From the NCBI GenBank assembly GCA_005884005.1, contig VAWI01000069.1:19363-83362 (forward strand): DNA of 64,000 nt, written 5' to 3'. Made by a program: the position numbers and the translations under genes. Each line of letters opens with the position of its first letter. Position 1 is the stretch's first letter. The stretch comes from Actinomycetota bacterium. Lineage in GTDB: Bacteria; Actinomycetota; Thermoleophilia; Gaiellales; Gaiellaceae. The notes beneath the pieces are model-generated. The model saw nothing but the letters and a program-made list of their open reading frames with translations. It made no database searches and was not told the DNA's origin. This document shows, piece after piece, positions 37,091-44,993 of the stretch.

Positions 37091-38109
37091 CTCGCGTGAG
37101 ACGCGGTGCGCTCGCAGGGATTTTCGCGCTTGCGCTTGCTGTTGCAGGTCTTCTCGCGGCTGCGGTCGCCTCGGGCGCGCGACCGCTCTCGGTTCTGACG
37201 ACGACGGGAACCACCGGCGCCACGACCACGACGCCGGCGCCCTCGATCGCGGCCGGCGTCACGATCGGAGGAGTCCCGGTCGGAGGGCTGACCGCGGCTG
37301 ACGCTTACGATGCGGTCAACGAGTCGTTCTCGCAGCCGCTCGTCATCATCGTTGCGGCCCACCGACTCGCACCTCAACCCGCAAACCTCGGCGCCGTGGC
37401 CCGGATCGGCGAAGCGGTCGCCAGAGCGGGAAGCGCTCTGCCGGGAGCGCAAGTCCCGCTCGCAGTCTCGGTCAACCGAGCCCGGGTTCGTGCGTATGTC
37501 GGTGTGCTCGCGAAGCGGTTCGATGCGCAACCGGTCGACGCGCGGCTCTTCCTCCGGAACCTCCGCCCCTGGATCGCGAAGCCGGTCGTCGGCCTCGCGA
37601 TCTACCGCGCCCGGGCGGAGGTGGCAATCGTCAGCGCGTTACTCGGCAATAAGCGTGGCCCCCTGCGGCTCCGCCAGAAGGTGGTTCCGCCGACAACAAC
37701 GCGGGTTAATTTCGGCCCCGTGATCGTGATCCGGCGAGGTTCCAACCGGCTCTATCTGTATCGGGGAATGCGGCTCTGGCGGATGTTCCCGGTGGCGACC
37801 GGCCAGGCGAGCTACCCGACCCCGCTCGGTCGGTTCCAGATTGTCGTCAAGTGGAGGAACCCGTGGTGGTACCCACCGAGTTCCCCCTGGGCTCAGGGAC
37901 TCAAGCCGGTTCCTCCGGGGCCGGGCAACCCGCTCGGGACGCGGTGGATGGGCCTGAGCGCGCCCGGCGTGGGTATTCACGGAACGCCCGATGCCGCCTC
38001 GATCGGCTACTCCGCCTCGCACGGCTGCATTCGGATGCGGATTTCCGAGGCCGAGTGGCTGTTTCGGCAGGTTCGCATCGGCACCACGGTTTTCATCGTT
38101 TCGGCATGA
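37087..38109 (+). CDS. L,D-transpeptidase (YkuD/ErfK family)
   Basis: Cell-wall crosslinking enzyme forming 3-3 links or attaching proteins to peptidoglycan. 340 residues: N-terminal membrane/signal segment (GIFALALAVAGLLAAAVASG), Thr-rich linker, a VanW-like/peptidoglycan-binding region (TIGGVPVGGLTAADAYDAV), and a C-terminal YkuD domain from about residue 215 (VIVIRRGSNRLYLYRG, FPVATGQASYPTPLGRFQIV). The catalytic motif is complete: GIHGTPDAASIGYSASHGCIR with active-site Cys. ATG overlaps the GDPD stop. Confidence 0.93.
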   Translation: MTRVRRGALAGIFALALAVAGLLAAAVASGARPLSVLTTTGTTGATTTTPAPSIAAGVTIGGVPVGGLTAADAYDAVNESFSQPLVIIVAAHRLAPQPANLGAVARIGEAVARAGSALPGAQVPLAVSVNRARVRAYVGVLAKRFDAQPVDARLFLRNLRPWIAKPVVGLAIYRARAEVAIVSALLGNKRGPLRLRQKVVPPTTTRVNFGPVIVIRRGSNRLYLYRGMRLWRMFPVATGQASYPTPLGRFQIVVKWRNPWWYPPSSPWAQGLKPVPPGPGNPLGTRWMGLSAPGVGIHGTPDAASIGYSASHGCIRMRISEAEWLFRQVRIGTTVFIVSA

Positions 38110-38175
38110 GCCTTCCAAACCCGGCTTGTGGAATCGGCGTGGTTGCGGAACAAACTGGGGGTCGTATGAGCGGTT

Positions 38176-38234
38176 GCTTGCGATGCCGACCTGGAGGCCG
38201 TAGCGGCTTTGCCGCTGCGGCCGTCCAAACCCGG
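38176..38234 (-). repeat. Hairpin repeat element C, copy 1
   Basis: GAGGCCGTAGCGGC-TTT-GCCGCTGCGGCCGTC hairpin flanked by GCTTGCGATGCCGACC and AAACCCGG. Nearly identical to 53546-53604; there TGGA/TCCA becomes TAGA/TCTA, a compensated change. Lies in the 163-base gap before the TlpA-like gene, which otherwise holds no gene. Confidence 0.75.
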
Positions 38235-38272
38235 CTGAGGGAACAGCCTCCCCCAGGGAGGGCCGACGCGGT

Positions 38273-38812
38273 ATGAGCATGCGCCCGGTTCGTCTCGCTT
38301 TGCAGGCGCTCGCGCTGGCGGGAGTTGCGGGACTCCTTGCCCTGCTCATATGGAAGCTGACGCACGATCCCGGCGGCGGCGTCGCGGCTCAGCTCTCCCA
38401 GGGCAAGCGACCGACCGCGCCCAACTTCACGCTCCCACGGCTTGACGGGGACGGAACGGTTGACCTCGCCGCGATCAAAAAGCCACGCGTGCTCGACTTC
38501 TTCGCCTCCTGGTGCTACGCGTGCCCTCGCGAGTCGCAGCGGCTCGAGCGCTATTCGCACAAATACGGCAACGAAATCGCCTTCGTCGGCGTCAACACCG
38601 ACGACTTCAGCGCTGACGCGAAGCGGTACGTGCGCCGCTACGGCCTCACCTACACGATCGTTCGCGAGCAGGGCCGCAAGGTGCTGAACGCCTGGGGCGG
38701 CCTGCCGATCCCCCGCATCTTCTTCATCGACCGCAACGGCAAGGTGGTCGGACAGATGCAGGCCGAAGAGGATCTGCCACGGTTTCTGAAGCAGCTCACG
38801 GCCAAGGCATGA
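38273..38812 (+). CDS. TlpA/ResA/DsbE-like thioredoxin, membrane-anchored
   Basis: 179 residues with an N-terminal membrane anchor (LALAGVAGLLALLIWKL) and an extracytoplasmic thioredoxin fold: APNFTLPRLDGDGTVDLAAI, active site FFASWCYACPRESQRL (CxxC), FVGVNTDD, and the cis-Pro segment GLPIPRIFFIDRNGKVVG. Likely keeps apocytochrome c heme-binding cysteines reduced. It overlaps ccmH by four bases and is followed by ccdA, forming a compact cytochrome c maturation operon. ATG at 38273; ATG at 38279 also possible. Confidence 0.9.
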   Translation: MSMRPVRLALQALALAGVAGLLALLIWKLTHDPGGGVAAQLSQGKRPTAPNFTLPRLDGDGTVDLAAIKKPRVLDFFASWCYACPRESQRLERYSHKYGNEIAFVGVNTDDFSADAKRYVRRYGLTYTIVREQGRKVLNAWGGLPIPRIFFIDRNGKVVGQMQAEEDLPRFLKQLTAKA

Positions 38813-39276
38813 TGCGGCTTGCTCTTCTTGGCGCGGTGGCGCTCCTGCTCGCGCCGGCCGCGCTCGCGAGCGAGCGCCATCCGACGCTGAACGAGCTCGA
38901 GAACGAGGTCATGTGCCCCGTGTGCAATACGACGCTCGCGCAGTCGAACTCGGATGCTGCCAAGGCGATCGAGCGCGAGATCCAAGACAAGATCGCCGCG
39001 GGGTGGACAAAGACCCAGATCAAGGACTTTCTTATCCAGCAGTACGGCGAGTCGATCCTCGCCGCGCCGCCGAAGCACGGCTTCAACCTGCTGGCCTGGT
39101 TGCTTCCGCTCGTCGGCATCGGCCTCGCGGCTGCGGTGCTCGGCTTGGCCGCTTGGGGGTGGACCCGGGGGAGAGCTGATCCCATGCCCGACGGCGTGCA
39201 GTCGTCCAACGGCCAAGGGCCCACCGATCCGTACTTCGAGCGGCGGGTGGACGAAGAGCTCTCCCGGTTCGAGTAA
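38809..39276 (+). CDS. ccmH: Cytochrome c biogenesis protein CcmH/CycL
   Basis: Thiol-disulfide component of heme-cytochrome ligation. 155 residues: signal peptide (LALLGAVALLLAPAALA), the CcmH helical domain with redox motif EVMCPVCNTTLAQSNSDAA, WTKTQIKDFLIQQYGESIL, then a membrane anchor (LAWLLPLVGIGLAAAVLGLAAW) and a soluble tail ending PYFERRVDEELSRFE. LRCxxC of proteobacteria is VMCPVC here. ATG overlaps the upstream stop; ends ATGG adjacent to ccdA. Confidence 0.92.
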   Translation: MMRLALLGAVALLLAPAALASERHPTLNELENEVMCPVCNTTLAQSNSDAAKAIEREIQDKIAAGWTKTQIKDFLIQQYGESILAAPPKHGFNLLAWLLPLVGIGLAAAVLGLAAWGWTRGRADPMPDGVQSSNGQGPTDPYFERRVDEELSRFE

Positions 39277-39986
39277 TGGCGGGGCAGATCCCGGTGGCCT
39301 TCCTCGCGGGGCTGGTGTCGTTCATCGCTCCGTGCGTGCTGCCGCTTGTTCCGGGTTACCTGTCAGCGGTTTCTGCGGTCGAGGCAGGACGGCTCGGGGA
39401 GGCCGGAACGACCAGGCGAGTCTTCCTCGCCAGCCTCCCGTTCGTGGCCGGCTTCACAGTCCTTTTCGTCGCGCTCGGCGCGGGGGCGGGTCTCGTCGGC
39501 AACGCCGTCTCGCTGAACTCGACGCGGGTGCAGGCTGTGGCAGGCTTCGTCGTGGTCGTCTTCGGGCTCGCGTTCGCCGGCCTTCTGCCGTTTCCCGAGC
39601 GTCTCGTTGCGCCCGGACTCGTCGGCGGCGCGAGGCGTCGCGGGTCGGGAGCGCTACTCGGAGCCGCGTTCGCGGTCTGCGCTGCGCCCTGCATGGGCCC
39701 CGTTCTCGGGACAATTCTCGTCCTTGCCGGCTCGACGACCACGGTTGCGCGCGGCTCCGTCTTGTTGCTTGCCTACTCGCTTGGCCTCGCGCTGCCCTTC
39801 GTCTTGACCGGAATCGCGTTCTCGCACGTGATGGGACCCTTCCGGTGGCTTCGCGATCACTACGTCGCGATCCGAACAGTCAGCGGCACTCTGCTGGTCG
39901 GGATCGGCCTGCTGCTCTTCTTCGACCGAATCTGGTGGCTGAGCGTCGGCTTCAACCGAGCGCTCGATGCGGCCGGGCTGCACTAG
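39276..39986 (+). CDS. ccdA: Cytochrome c biogenesis/thiol-disulfide transporter CcdA
   Basis: Carries reducing equivalents across the membrane to the TlpA-like protein and CcmH. 236 residues with six membrane segments. The two conserved cysteine motifs are present: VSFIAPCVLPLVPGYLS in segment 1 and AVCAAPCMGPVLGTIL in segment 4. The start overlaps the ccmH stop by one base. A foldback (GCCTGTGG at 39987 with CCACAGGC at 40054) follows the stop and may end the operon. Confidence 0.94.
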   Translation: MAGQIPVAFLAGLVSFIAPCVLPLVPGYLSAVSAVEAGRLGEAGTTRRVFLASLPFVAGFTVLFVALGAGAGLVGNAVSLNSTRVQAVAGFVVVVFGLAFAGLLPFPERLVAPGLVGGARRRGSGALLGAAFAVCAAPCMGPVLGTILVLAGSTTTVARGSVLLLAYSLGLALPFVLTGIAFSHVMGPFRWLRDHYVAIRTVSGTLLVGIGLLLFFDRIWWLSVGFNRALDAAGLH

Positions 39987-40153
39987 GCCTGTGGAGTCCG
40001 GGCGGGAGCGGCCTATGGGTTGCGAAGTTTCACATTTGTTCCAAACATGGCACCCACAGGCGCGCAACTCGACGCTAGGCTCGCTTGCAGAGGGAGGTGG
40101 GAAGGAGCCCCACCCAAATAAAGCGTGGGGGTGCGCGCGTGCACGCGCATGAA

Positions 40154-40486
40154 CTAGACCACTGGTTGCGGGAGCTCGAGCGAGCCTGTTTCGACGGTCT
40201 CGGCGGCCGCCTCGAGCTGTCGCAGCAGCGCAGCGACGTCGACCCCACGGTGCGACGGGGCGTAGGGCGCGAGTCGCCGACGCGCTTTCTCCAACTGCCG
40301 TTCGCAGCCGACTCGGTTGCCGCGACCCGCCTGGTACCAGGCGACGGCGACGTGTACGAGACCCTGGAGGAAGTCACGCTCGGCCGGATCGGCGGCCCGC
40401 CACGCGTCTTCCAGCTCCTCGTGGGCGGCGAAGAATTCGCCGTCCCGAATCAGCTCCAGCCCGCGCTCGAGGGGATCCCGTCCCAT
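40154..40486 (-). CDS. DUF309 family protein
   Basis: 110-residue all-helical protein of the DUF309 family: LERGLELIRDGEFFAAHEEL, EDAWRAADPAERDFLQGLVH, VAVAWYQAGRGNRVGCERQLEKA. The H-E-x-L-E-x-x-W segment is the family hallmark. Function unknown; some members sit near nucleotide or RNA metabolism genes. Encoded downstream of the Rieske gene on the same strand (46 bases apart), so possibly co-transcribed. Confidence 0.85.
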   Translation of the reverse strand: MGRDPLERGLELIRDGEFFAAHEELEDAWRAADPAERDFLQGLVHVAVAWYQAGRGNRVGCERQLEKARRRLAPYAPSHRGVDVAALLRQLEAAAETVETGSLELPQPVV

Positions 40487-40532
40487 CCCGGCGCGCGAAG
40501 GCTCTGTCGGGGAGTCTTTCCGAGACGATTTT

Positions 40533-40844
40533 CTAGACGGCGACCTTGACCTCGCCGCCTTCGACCTTCACCTCGAAGGTTTGCAGCCTGATCGCGTGGT
40601 CGAACTCGTTCTTCCCGGTTCGCACGTCGTATTGCCAGCCGTGCCAGGGACAGCTCAACACCGCACCTTCGAGCCGCCCTTGCGAAAGCGGCCCGTGCAG
40701 GTGCAGGCAAGCATGTTGAGTTGCGAAGAATTCGCCGCCGACGTTTGCGATCGCAATCGTCTGCTCGTCGACCTCCACGGCCGTGATCGTCCCCGGTGGG
40801 ATGTCCTCCACACGCGCGACGTTCCGGAACTCGGCCCCCGCCAC
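40533..40844 (-). CDS. Rieske [2Fe-2S] ferredoxin-type protein
   Basis: About 103 residues; small soluble Rieske protein like the ferredoxin component of dioxygenases or NirD. Cluster motifs: CLHLHGPLSQG (Cys-x-His) and CPWHGWQYD (Cys-x-x-His), 16 residues apart. Begins near FRNVARVEDIPPGTITAVEV. GTG at 40844 is preferred; TTG at 40868 is the longest start. The partner oxygenase or reductase is not in the window, although a ferredoxin and a flavoprotein are nearby on the other strand. Confidence 0.88.
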   Translation of the reverse strand: MAGAEFRNVARVEDIPPGTITAVEVDEQTIAIANVGGEFFATQHACLHLHGPLSQGRLEGAVLSCPWHGWQYDVRTGKNEFDHAIRLQTFEVKVEGGEVKVAV

Positions 40845-40909
40845 GCAGGCGAGCGTAGCACCCTCCAAAAACGCTATGGAGTGGTGACCCGGAGTGTTAC
40901 CCTCGTCAC

Positions 40910-41215
40910 GTGGCGACGATCCTGCTGGCGGGAGTCGACCTCTACTTTCGCGGCAAGCTCGAAGGACTTCTTTCGGGTTATCACCTCGTCACGATCGACA
41001 GCGTCGACCCGCCTGATCTCGTGATTGCGGATATCGCTCGGGTCGACCCTGACGAGGTCGCGGACACCTATCCGGATGTCCCGATTCTCGGTTTCACCAA
41101 TCACACCGACACCTCGGGATTGCGACGCGCTCACGAAGCCGGCTTCGACCAGGTAGTCGTGAAATCCGCCCTCACAGAGCGCGCCAAGGACCTCGTCGAG
41201 GAGCTCACGGCCTGA
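40910..41215 (+). CDS. Receiver-like small protein upstream of ferredoxin
   Basis: 101 residues resembling a stand-alone, degenerate response-regulator receiver: ILLAGVDLYFRGKLEGLLSG, PPDLVIADIARVDPDEVADTYP, VPILGFTNHTDTSGLRRAHEAGF, DQVVVKSALTERAKDLVEEL. The strand-3 Asp is in VIADIARV, a Thr lies at strand 4 and a Lys at strand 5. The usual acidic pair after strand 1 is reduced to one Asp (GVDL). It may signal without phosphorylation. GTG start; 18 bases upstream of the ferredoxin gene, so probably co-transcribed. Confidence 0.65.
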   Translation: MATILLAGVDLYFRGKLEGLLSGYHLVTIDSVDPPDLVIADIARVDPDEVADTYPDVPILGFTNHTDTSGLRRAHEAGFDQVVVKSALTERAKDLVEELTA

Positions 41216-41233
41216 GTACACTGACCGACTCCG

Positions 41234-42478
41234 ATGACCTACATCATCGCCGAGCCCTGCATCGACATCAAAGACCTCTCGTGCGTCGACGTCTGCCCTG
41301 TCGATTGCATCCACGAGTTCGAGCGGATCCTGATCATCGACCCGGAGGAGTGCATAGACTGCTTCGCGCCGTCTGAGCAGCTCCTCACGACTCAGGGCGT
41401 CCGGACCTTCGAGGAGCTCGAGGGCCAGGCGTGCGGGGTGCTGACCGACGATGGTTTCAAACCGGCGGCGGTGAAACGTTTCAACCGCAAGCCGCTGGTC
41501 AAGCTCGAGTTGGCTCCTGCGTTCGAGGAACGAACGCGGTACGGGGGCACCCGTCTCACCACTCGCAACATCTCGCGGTTCAGGCGAACGATCTGGGCGA
41601 CCCCCACACATGCCTGGCTCCTCGCCGACGGCGAACGAACCGACTCATTGGCGGCGGGTCAGTTCGTTCCGTCGGCCAGCGTGCACCCTCGCCGCGACTC
41701 CGAGACGTACCGGCTCGGTGTGTTGCACGGCCTCGTTTTCGGAGACGGCAGCTGGAACAAGCAGGAGATTCGTTCTGGCCAACATCTCCATTACGTCCAG
41801 CTCTATGGCGAGAGGGTCGCGAGGTTCAAGGATTTCTTCGATCAGGTCATTTTTTCGCCGTGCCTCGACGTTCATCCCGGCTATGTCGGGACCGGCGTTG
41901 TCCGCGCTTCGGCGAATCTGAAGCGTTCTCTTCCGGAAACCGCGGATGTCGAGTACATCGCCGGCTTCGTCGACGGTTGGCTCGCTGCCGACGGGGATCC
42001 CGTGAAGGCAGAGTCGTGGCGCCTCCGCTCGACCGACCACGAGGCGCTCGCATGGCTCGAGGTTGCAGCGCCGTACGCTGGGTTCGTGGCGGTCGGTTCC
42101 GGCGAGGAGTCGAGCGTGGAGACGAACTTCGGCGTTCGCAGCCGTGCGATCAAGTGGCTCTATCTCGCCACCCGCGAGGTTTACTGGCGCGTGATGAGCG
42201 TCGAGAACCAGGAGGCCGAAGCGGCCGAAACATTCTGCGCTGTCGTGCCGGGCAAGCACGCGTTCACGCTGGCCGGCGGGGTCTACACCGGCAACTGCGG
42301 GGCCTGCGAACCGGAGTGCCCGGTCGAAGCGATCTTTCCGGAGGACGCGCTGCCGGAGAAGTGGAACGACTTCGTGAAGATCAACTACGCCTACGGCGAG
42401 GGCGCCGACGTCATCAACCAGCTCACGAACGAGTACGCGACCGAGCACAACGTGCAGAACCCACCCCTCGAGGGGTAG
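41234..42478 (+). CDS. fdxA: 7Fe ferredoxin FdxA precursor interrupted by an intein
   Basis: Electron carrier with [3Fe-4S] and [4Fe-4S] clusters. The 414-residue frame is two ferredoxin halves around an intein. N-extein (1-42): MTYIIAEPCIDIKDLSCVDV then CPVDCIHEFE up to EECID. C-extein (355-414): CGACEPECPVEAIFPEDALP and on. Joined, they give a 102-residue protein with CIDCGACEPECP intact, matching actinobacterial FdxA. Without splicing the cluster ligands Cys40 and the following CGAC are more than 300 residues apart. Starts ATG, 18 bases after the receiver-like gene. Confidence 0.95.
   Translation: MTYIIAEPCIDIKDLSCVDVCPVDCIHEFERILIIDPEECIDCFAPSEQLLTTQGVRTFEELEGQACGVLTDDGFKPAAVKRFNRKPLVKLELAPAFEERTRYGGTRLTTRNISRFRRTIWATPTHAWLLADGERTDSLAAGQFVPSASVHPRRDSETYRLGVLHGLVFGDGSWNKQEIRSGQHLHYVQLYGERVARFKDFFDQVIFSPCLDVHPGYVGTGVVRASANLKRSLPETADVEYIAGFVDGWLAADGDPVKAESWRLRSTDHEALAWLEVAAPYAGFVAVGSGEESSVETNFGVRSRAIKWLYLATREVYWRVMSVENQEAEAAETFCAVVPGKHAFTLAGGVYTGNCGACEPECPVEAIFPEDALPEKWNDFVKINYAYGEGADVINQLTNEYATEHNVQNPPLEG
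41360..42295 (+). mobile_element. Intein with LAGLIDADG homing endonuclease inside fdxA
   Basis: 312 residues from Cys43 to Asn354. Block A: CFAPSEQLLTTQGVRTFEEL with nucleophilic Cys1. Block B: TPTHAWLL (T-x-x-H). Two dodecapeptide endonuclease motifs: LGVLHGLVFGDGS and YIAGFVDGWLAADG. Blocks F/G: TFCAVVPGKHAFTLAGGVYT, then terminal Gly-Asn followed by Cys+1 of the extein. The penultimate residue is Gly and not the common His. The insertion site (TGCATAGAC|TGCGGGGCC) contains a rare ATA codon. Open throughout with no frameshift, so probably active. Confidence 0.93.
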
Positions 42479-42538
42479 CGGCGTTACATCCGGCGCTCGC
42501 TGGGCACAACCGAGGCGTCCAGCGAGAAAGGGGTTTCG

Positions 42539-42874
42539 ATGCCACAGCAGGCCTGGAGCGCGAAGCGCGAACGTCAGTACGAGCACATCAAGGAAGCCGA
42601 GAAGAAGCAGGGGCGCTCGACCAAGCGAGCGAAGGAGATCGCGGCCGCGACCGTCAACAAGGAACGCGCGCGCAAAGGCGAGGCGAAGTCCGCGTCCCGG
42701 AGCTCGATCCGTGACATCTCGTCGGGCCGGCGCGGCGGGCTGCGTTCCGGAAGCGGTTCAGGGGGCCGCACGAAGGAACAGCTCTATAACGAGGCCAAGC
42801 GGCGCGGGATCAAGGGGCGTTCGCGAATGAACAAGGCCCAGCTTCAGCGCGCCGTCGCGGCGAAGAGCCGGTAG
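42539..42874 (+). CDS. Basic Rho_N/SAP-like small protein
   Basis: 111 residues, very Lys/Arg-rich. N-terminal half (SAKRERQYEHIKEAEKKQGR, AKEIAAATVNKERARKG) resembles the plasmid-stabilisation/ChaB-like small proteins annotated in many bacteria. A Gly/Ser/Arg linker follows, and the C-terminus (RTKEQLYNEAKRRGIKGRSR) looks like a Rho N-terminal-type helix-extension-helix. Probably nucleic-acid binding. ATG has GAGAAAGGGG upstream. 60 bases after fdxA. Confidence 0.78.
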   Translation: MPQQAWSAKRERQYEHIKEAEKKQGRSTKRAKEIAAATVNKERARKGEAKSASRSSIRDISSGRRGGLRSGSGSGGRTKEQLYNEAKRRGIKGRSRMNKAQLQRAVAAKSR

Positions 42875-42921
42875 GTCGGGAAGCTCTCGGTCAGCTACCT
42901 GCTCATGGTTATCCTGCCGCG

Positions 42922-43623
42922 GTGAGGCCGCGGACACTCGACCACGTCGCGCTTTGGGTCGCGGAGCGCGATCCAATCGCGGATTTCGTGACCGCTCACG
43001 TCGGCATGCACGTGATCGAGCGGACTGACAAGTTCACGCTCGTCGGTTCGGACGCTCGCCGCGGCAAGCTCACGCTCTTCGAGGCGGAGGGGCCGCGTGA
43101 GCGCGGGGCGCTGAAGCACATCGCCCTCCGCGTGTCCGACCTCCGGGCGGCGATCGCAGAGCTGCCTGAAAACCTCGAGGTCGAGCAGCCTCGCGAGGGC
43201 GAGGCCTATTTCGACCTCTACGAGGGCCTGCGGCTAGGGCTCGTCGAGGGGCGAACCGACGTCGACTACGACCTCGACCACACGGCGTTGTTCTCGCGCG
43301 ACCCGACCGCAACCGCGCGGGCCTACGAGCGCCTCGGCTTCCGTTACGCCCCGCCCGGGGCCTCGGAGCAGCCGCGTGTCGAGGTCGGCGGCGCCTTTGT
43401 CGAGCTGCATGAAGGCGACCCGGGCGAACCCGAGCGACCGCTGCTGAACCATCTCGCTGTGCTCGTCGACTCGACCGAGGAACACATCTCCGAGGCTGAG
43501 GAGCTCGGCGTCGAGATCGACGACGTCGTCGACGCTCCGAACACGTACGCGGTCTTCCTCTGGGGACCCGAGCGCGTGCGGATCGAATACGTCGAGCACA
43601 AAGCAAGCTTTTCCTTGACGTAG
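42922..43623 (+). CDS. VOC-family (glyoxalase/dioxygenase fold) protein
   Basis: 233 residues with two vicinal-oxygen-chelate modules. Module 1: TLDHVALWVAERDPIADFVT, GALKHIALRVSDL. Module 2: DLDHTALFSRDPTATARAYE, RPLLNHLAVLVDS, ERVRIEYVEHK. His residues in DHVAL/DHTAL and Glu in IEYVE are candidate metal ligands. Substrate unknown; an extradiol dioxygenase or glyoxalase role is possible. GTG start. Ten bases upstream of the flavoprotein gene. Confidence 0.85.
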   Translation: MRPRTLDHVALWVAERDPIADFVTAHVGMHVIERTDKFTLVGSDARRGKLTLFEAEGPRERGALKHIALRVSDLRAAIAELPENLEVEQPREGEAYFDLYEGLRLGLVEGRTDVDYDLDHTALFSRDPTATARAYERLGFRYAPPGASEQPRVEVGGAFVELHEGDPGEPERPLLNHLAVLVDSTEEHISEAEELGVEIDDVVDAPNTYAVFLWGPERVRIEYVEHKASFSLT

Positions 43624-43632
43624 GTGACCTAG

Positions 43633-44688
43633 GTGGTCGTCGCAGGCGCCGGCATGGCCGGGTTATGCGCGGCCGCGCGCGCCCGCGAGCTTGGCGTCAC
43701 GCCGACCGTCGTCGAGAAGGGCGACCGGCCGGGCGGCTCGATGCTGCTGTCGAGCGGAGTCGTCTGGCGCTACCGCTCGTTGGACGATTTTCGCCGCGAG
43801 TGCCCCAACGGCCACCCGCGGCTTCAAAGGCTGATCGTCGAACGGCTCGACGACGCGCTCGAATGGTTGGAATCGCTCGGCGCTCCGGTCGTCGAGGCCG
43901 AGACCGGCAATCCGCGCACGATCGGGCGGCGGTTCGACCCGCGGGGACTGACCGAGGCGCTTGTCGGGGCGGCCGGTGACGTCCGGACCGGACGTGCCAT
44001 GGGGTCAGACCCCAAGCCACGTCCGGAGGAGCCGCTTGTGCTCGCGACCGGCGGCTTCCCCGTGCGGCTCGCCCGAGAGCTCGGGCTGGCCATTCGCTCG
44101 AACGCGTGGAGTGAGGGTGACGGCCTCGCTTTCGGACTTGCGTGCGGCGCCGATACAACGGCGGGGATGCACGAGTTCTACGGCCGGGCGATGCCGGCGC
44201 CGCCGGCGAGGTGGGGGGAGGACGAGTTCGTCGACCACGCCCAGCTCTATGGACGTCTTGCGCGCGTCTTCGACGAGAGCGGCGACGAGATCGCCGTCGA
44301 AGGCGACGACTGGTCGGAGAACGGGCTCGTCCAGGAGATCGGCCGGCGCGGCGGGCGAGCCTGGTTCGTCGTTGATCGGGACAACCTCGCCCAGGAGACG
44401 CCGTATGGAACGGTCGCCGACCTCGTCGAGCGTGCCCGAGCCGCGGGCGCGACCGTTGAGGAGCGGGACGGCAGCCTTGCGGTTCACGTTGTGGCGGCGG
44501 TCACACACACGATCGGCGGTCTTGCGATCGACGAGCGCGCCCGCGTGCTCGGCGCAAACGGAGCTCCGATCGCAGGTCTCTATGCGGCCGGAGTCGACGC
44601 AGGCGGCTGGTCCACCGGCGGGTACGCGAGCGGGCTCGCTGCTGCGCTCGTCTTCGGGCTGGCGGCGGCCGAGGAGATCGCGAGCTAG
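43633..44688 (+). CDS. FAD-dependent oxidoreductase (fumarate reductase/ketosteroid dehydrogenase type)
   Basis: 351 residues. Rossmann dinucleotide motif VVAGAGMAGLCAAARARELG, VVEKGDRPGGSMLLSSG, LVLATGGFPVRL, SNAWSEGDGLAFGLACGAD, and the C-terminal HTIGGLAIDERARVL, IAGLYAAGVDAGGWSTGGYA typical of succinate dehydrogenase/fumarate reductase-like flavoproteins. It is shorter than usual (about 450-550), with the middle reduced. An exact palindrome TGGGGTCAGACCCCA lies in frame between GRAM and PRPEEPLVLAT. GTG start immediately follows an in-frame TAG, with AGGTGA five bases upstream. Confidence 0.82.
   Translation: MVVAGAGMAGLCAAARARELGVTPTVVEKGDRPGGSMLLSSGVVWRYRSLDDFRRECPNGHPRLQRLIVERLDDALEWLESLGAPVVEAETGNPRTIGRRFDPRGLTEALVGAAGDVRTGRAMGSDPKPRPEEPLVLATGGFPVRLARELGLAIRSNAWSEGDGLAFGLACGADTTAGMHEFYGRAMPAPPARWGEDEFVDHAQLYGRLARVFDESGDEIAVEGDDWSENGLVQEIGRRGGRAWFVVDRDNLAQETPYGTVADLVERARAAGATVEERDGSLAVHVVAAVTHTIGGLAIDERARVLGANGAPIAGLYAAGVDAGGWSTGGYASGLAAALVFGLAAAEEIAS
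44000..44014. repeat. TGGGGTCAGACCCCA palindrome inside a coding region
   Basis: A 15-base palindrome (central A) encoding part of Gly-Ser-Asp-Pro-Lys in the flavoprotein gene. Its GC-rich arms resemble the GGGACAG/CTGTCCC palindromes at 50985 and 63035. Likely a small mobile-type repeat. Confidence 0.55.
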
Positions 44689-44741
44689 CGGGCCAAAAAC
44701 ACGCGCAGCGGCAGCCTTCACGTCGGCACCGCGACGGCGCC

Positions 44742-44933
44742 TTAGCTAACAGGCTGCAGGTACGCGCAACGGCGCCGGTCACCCGGCAACGGTGAGGGCC
44801 CGATCTTCGAGACCTGCAGCCGCGTCCCGTCCTCCTGGAGCTCCTCGCCGACCCCCGGCAAGTCGCCCTGGCGCTCGCGAAGCTCGTAGCCCGTCGGCTT
44901 CGAGATGAAGAGCAAGTAGCCGTTCACGCTCAT
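44742..44933 (-). CDS. Short hypothetical protein
   Basis: 63 residues: MSVNGYLLFISKPTGYELRE, RQGDLPGVGEELQEDGTRLQ, VSKIGPSPLPGDRRRCAYLQ. The first strand YLLFISKPTGYEL and the DRRRCAYLQP end look like a compact beta-rich domain. I do not recognise a family. A longer frame to 45113 would run through a repeat and the histidine kinase end, so the internal ATG is used. Its promoter would lie in or next to repeat C5. Confidence 0.6.
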   Translation of the reverse strand: MSVNGYLLFISKPTGYELRERQGDLPGVGEELQEDGTRLQVSKIGPSPLPGDRRRCAYLQPVS

Positions 44934-44993
44934 TCGGGCCGCGATCTTAATTGCGGAGCGAGCCTGGCAGCGCACATGCCCGCTACCCCAACA

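Noticed and set aside
41645..42586. 313-codon antisense frame over the intein
   Set aside because: No motif seen; the plus-strand intein is complete and conserved in pattern.
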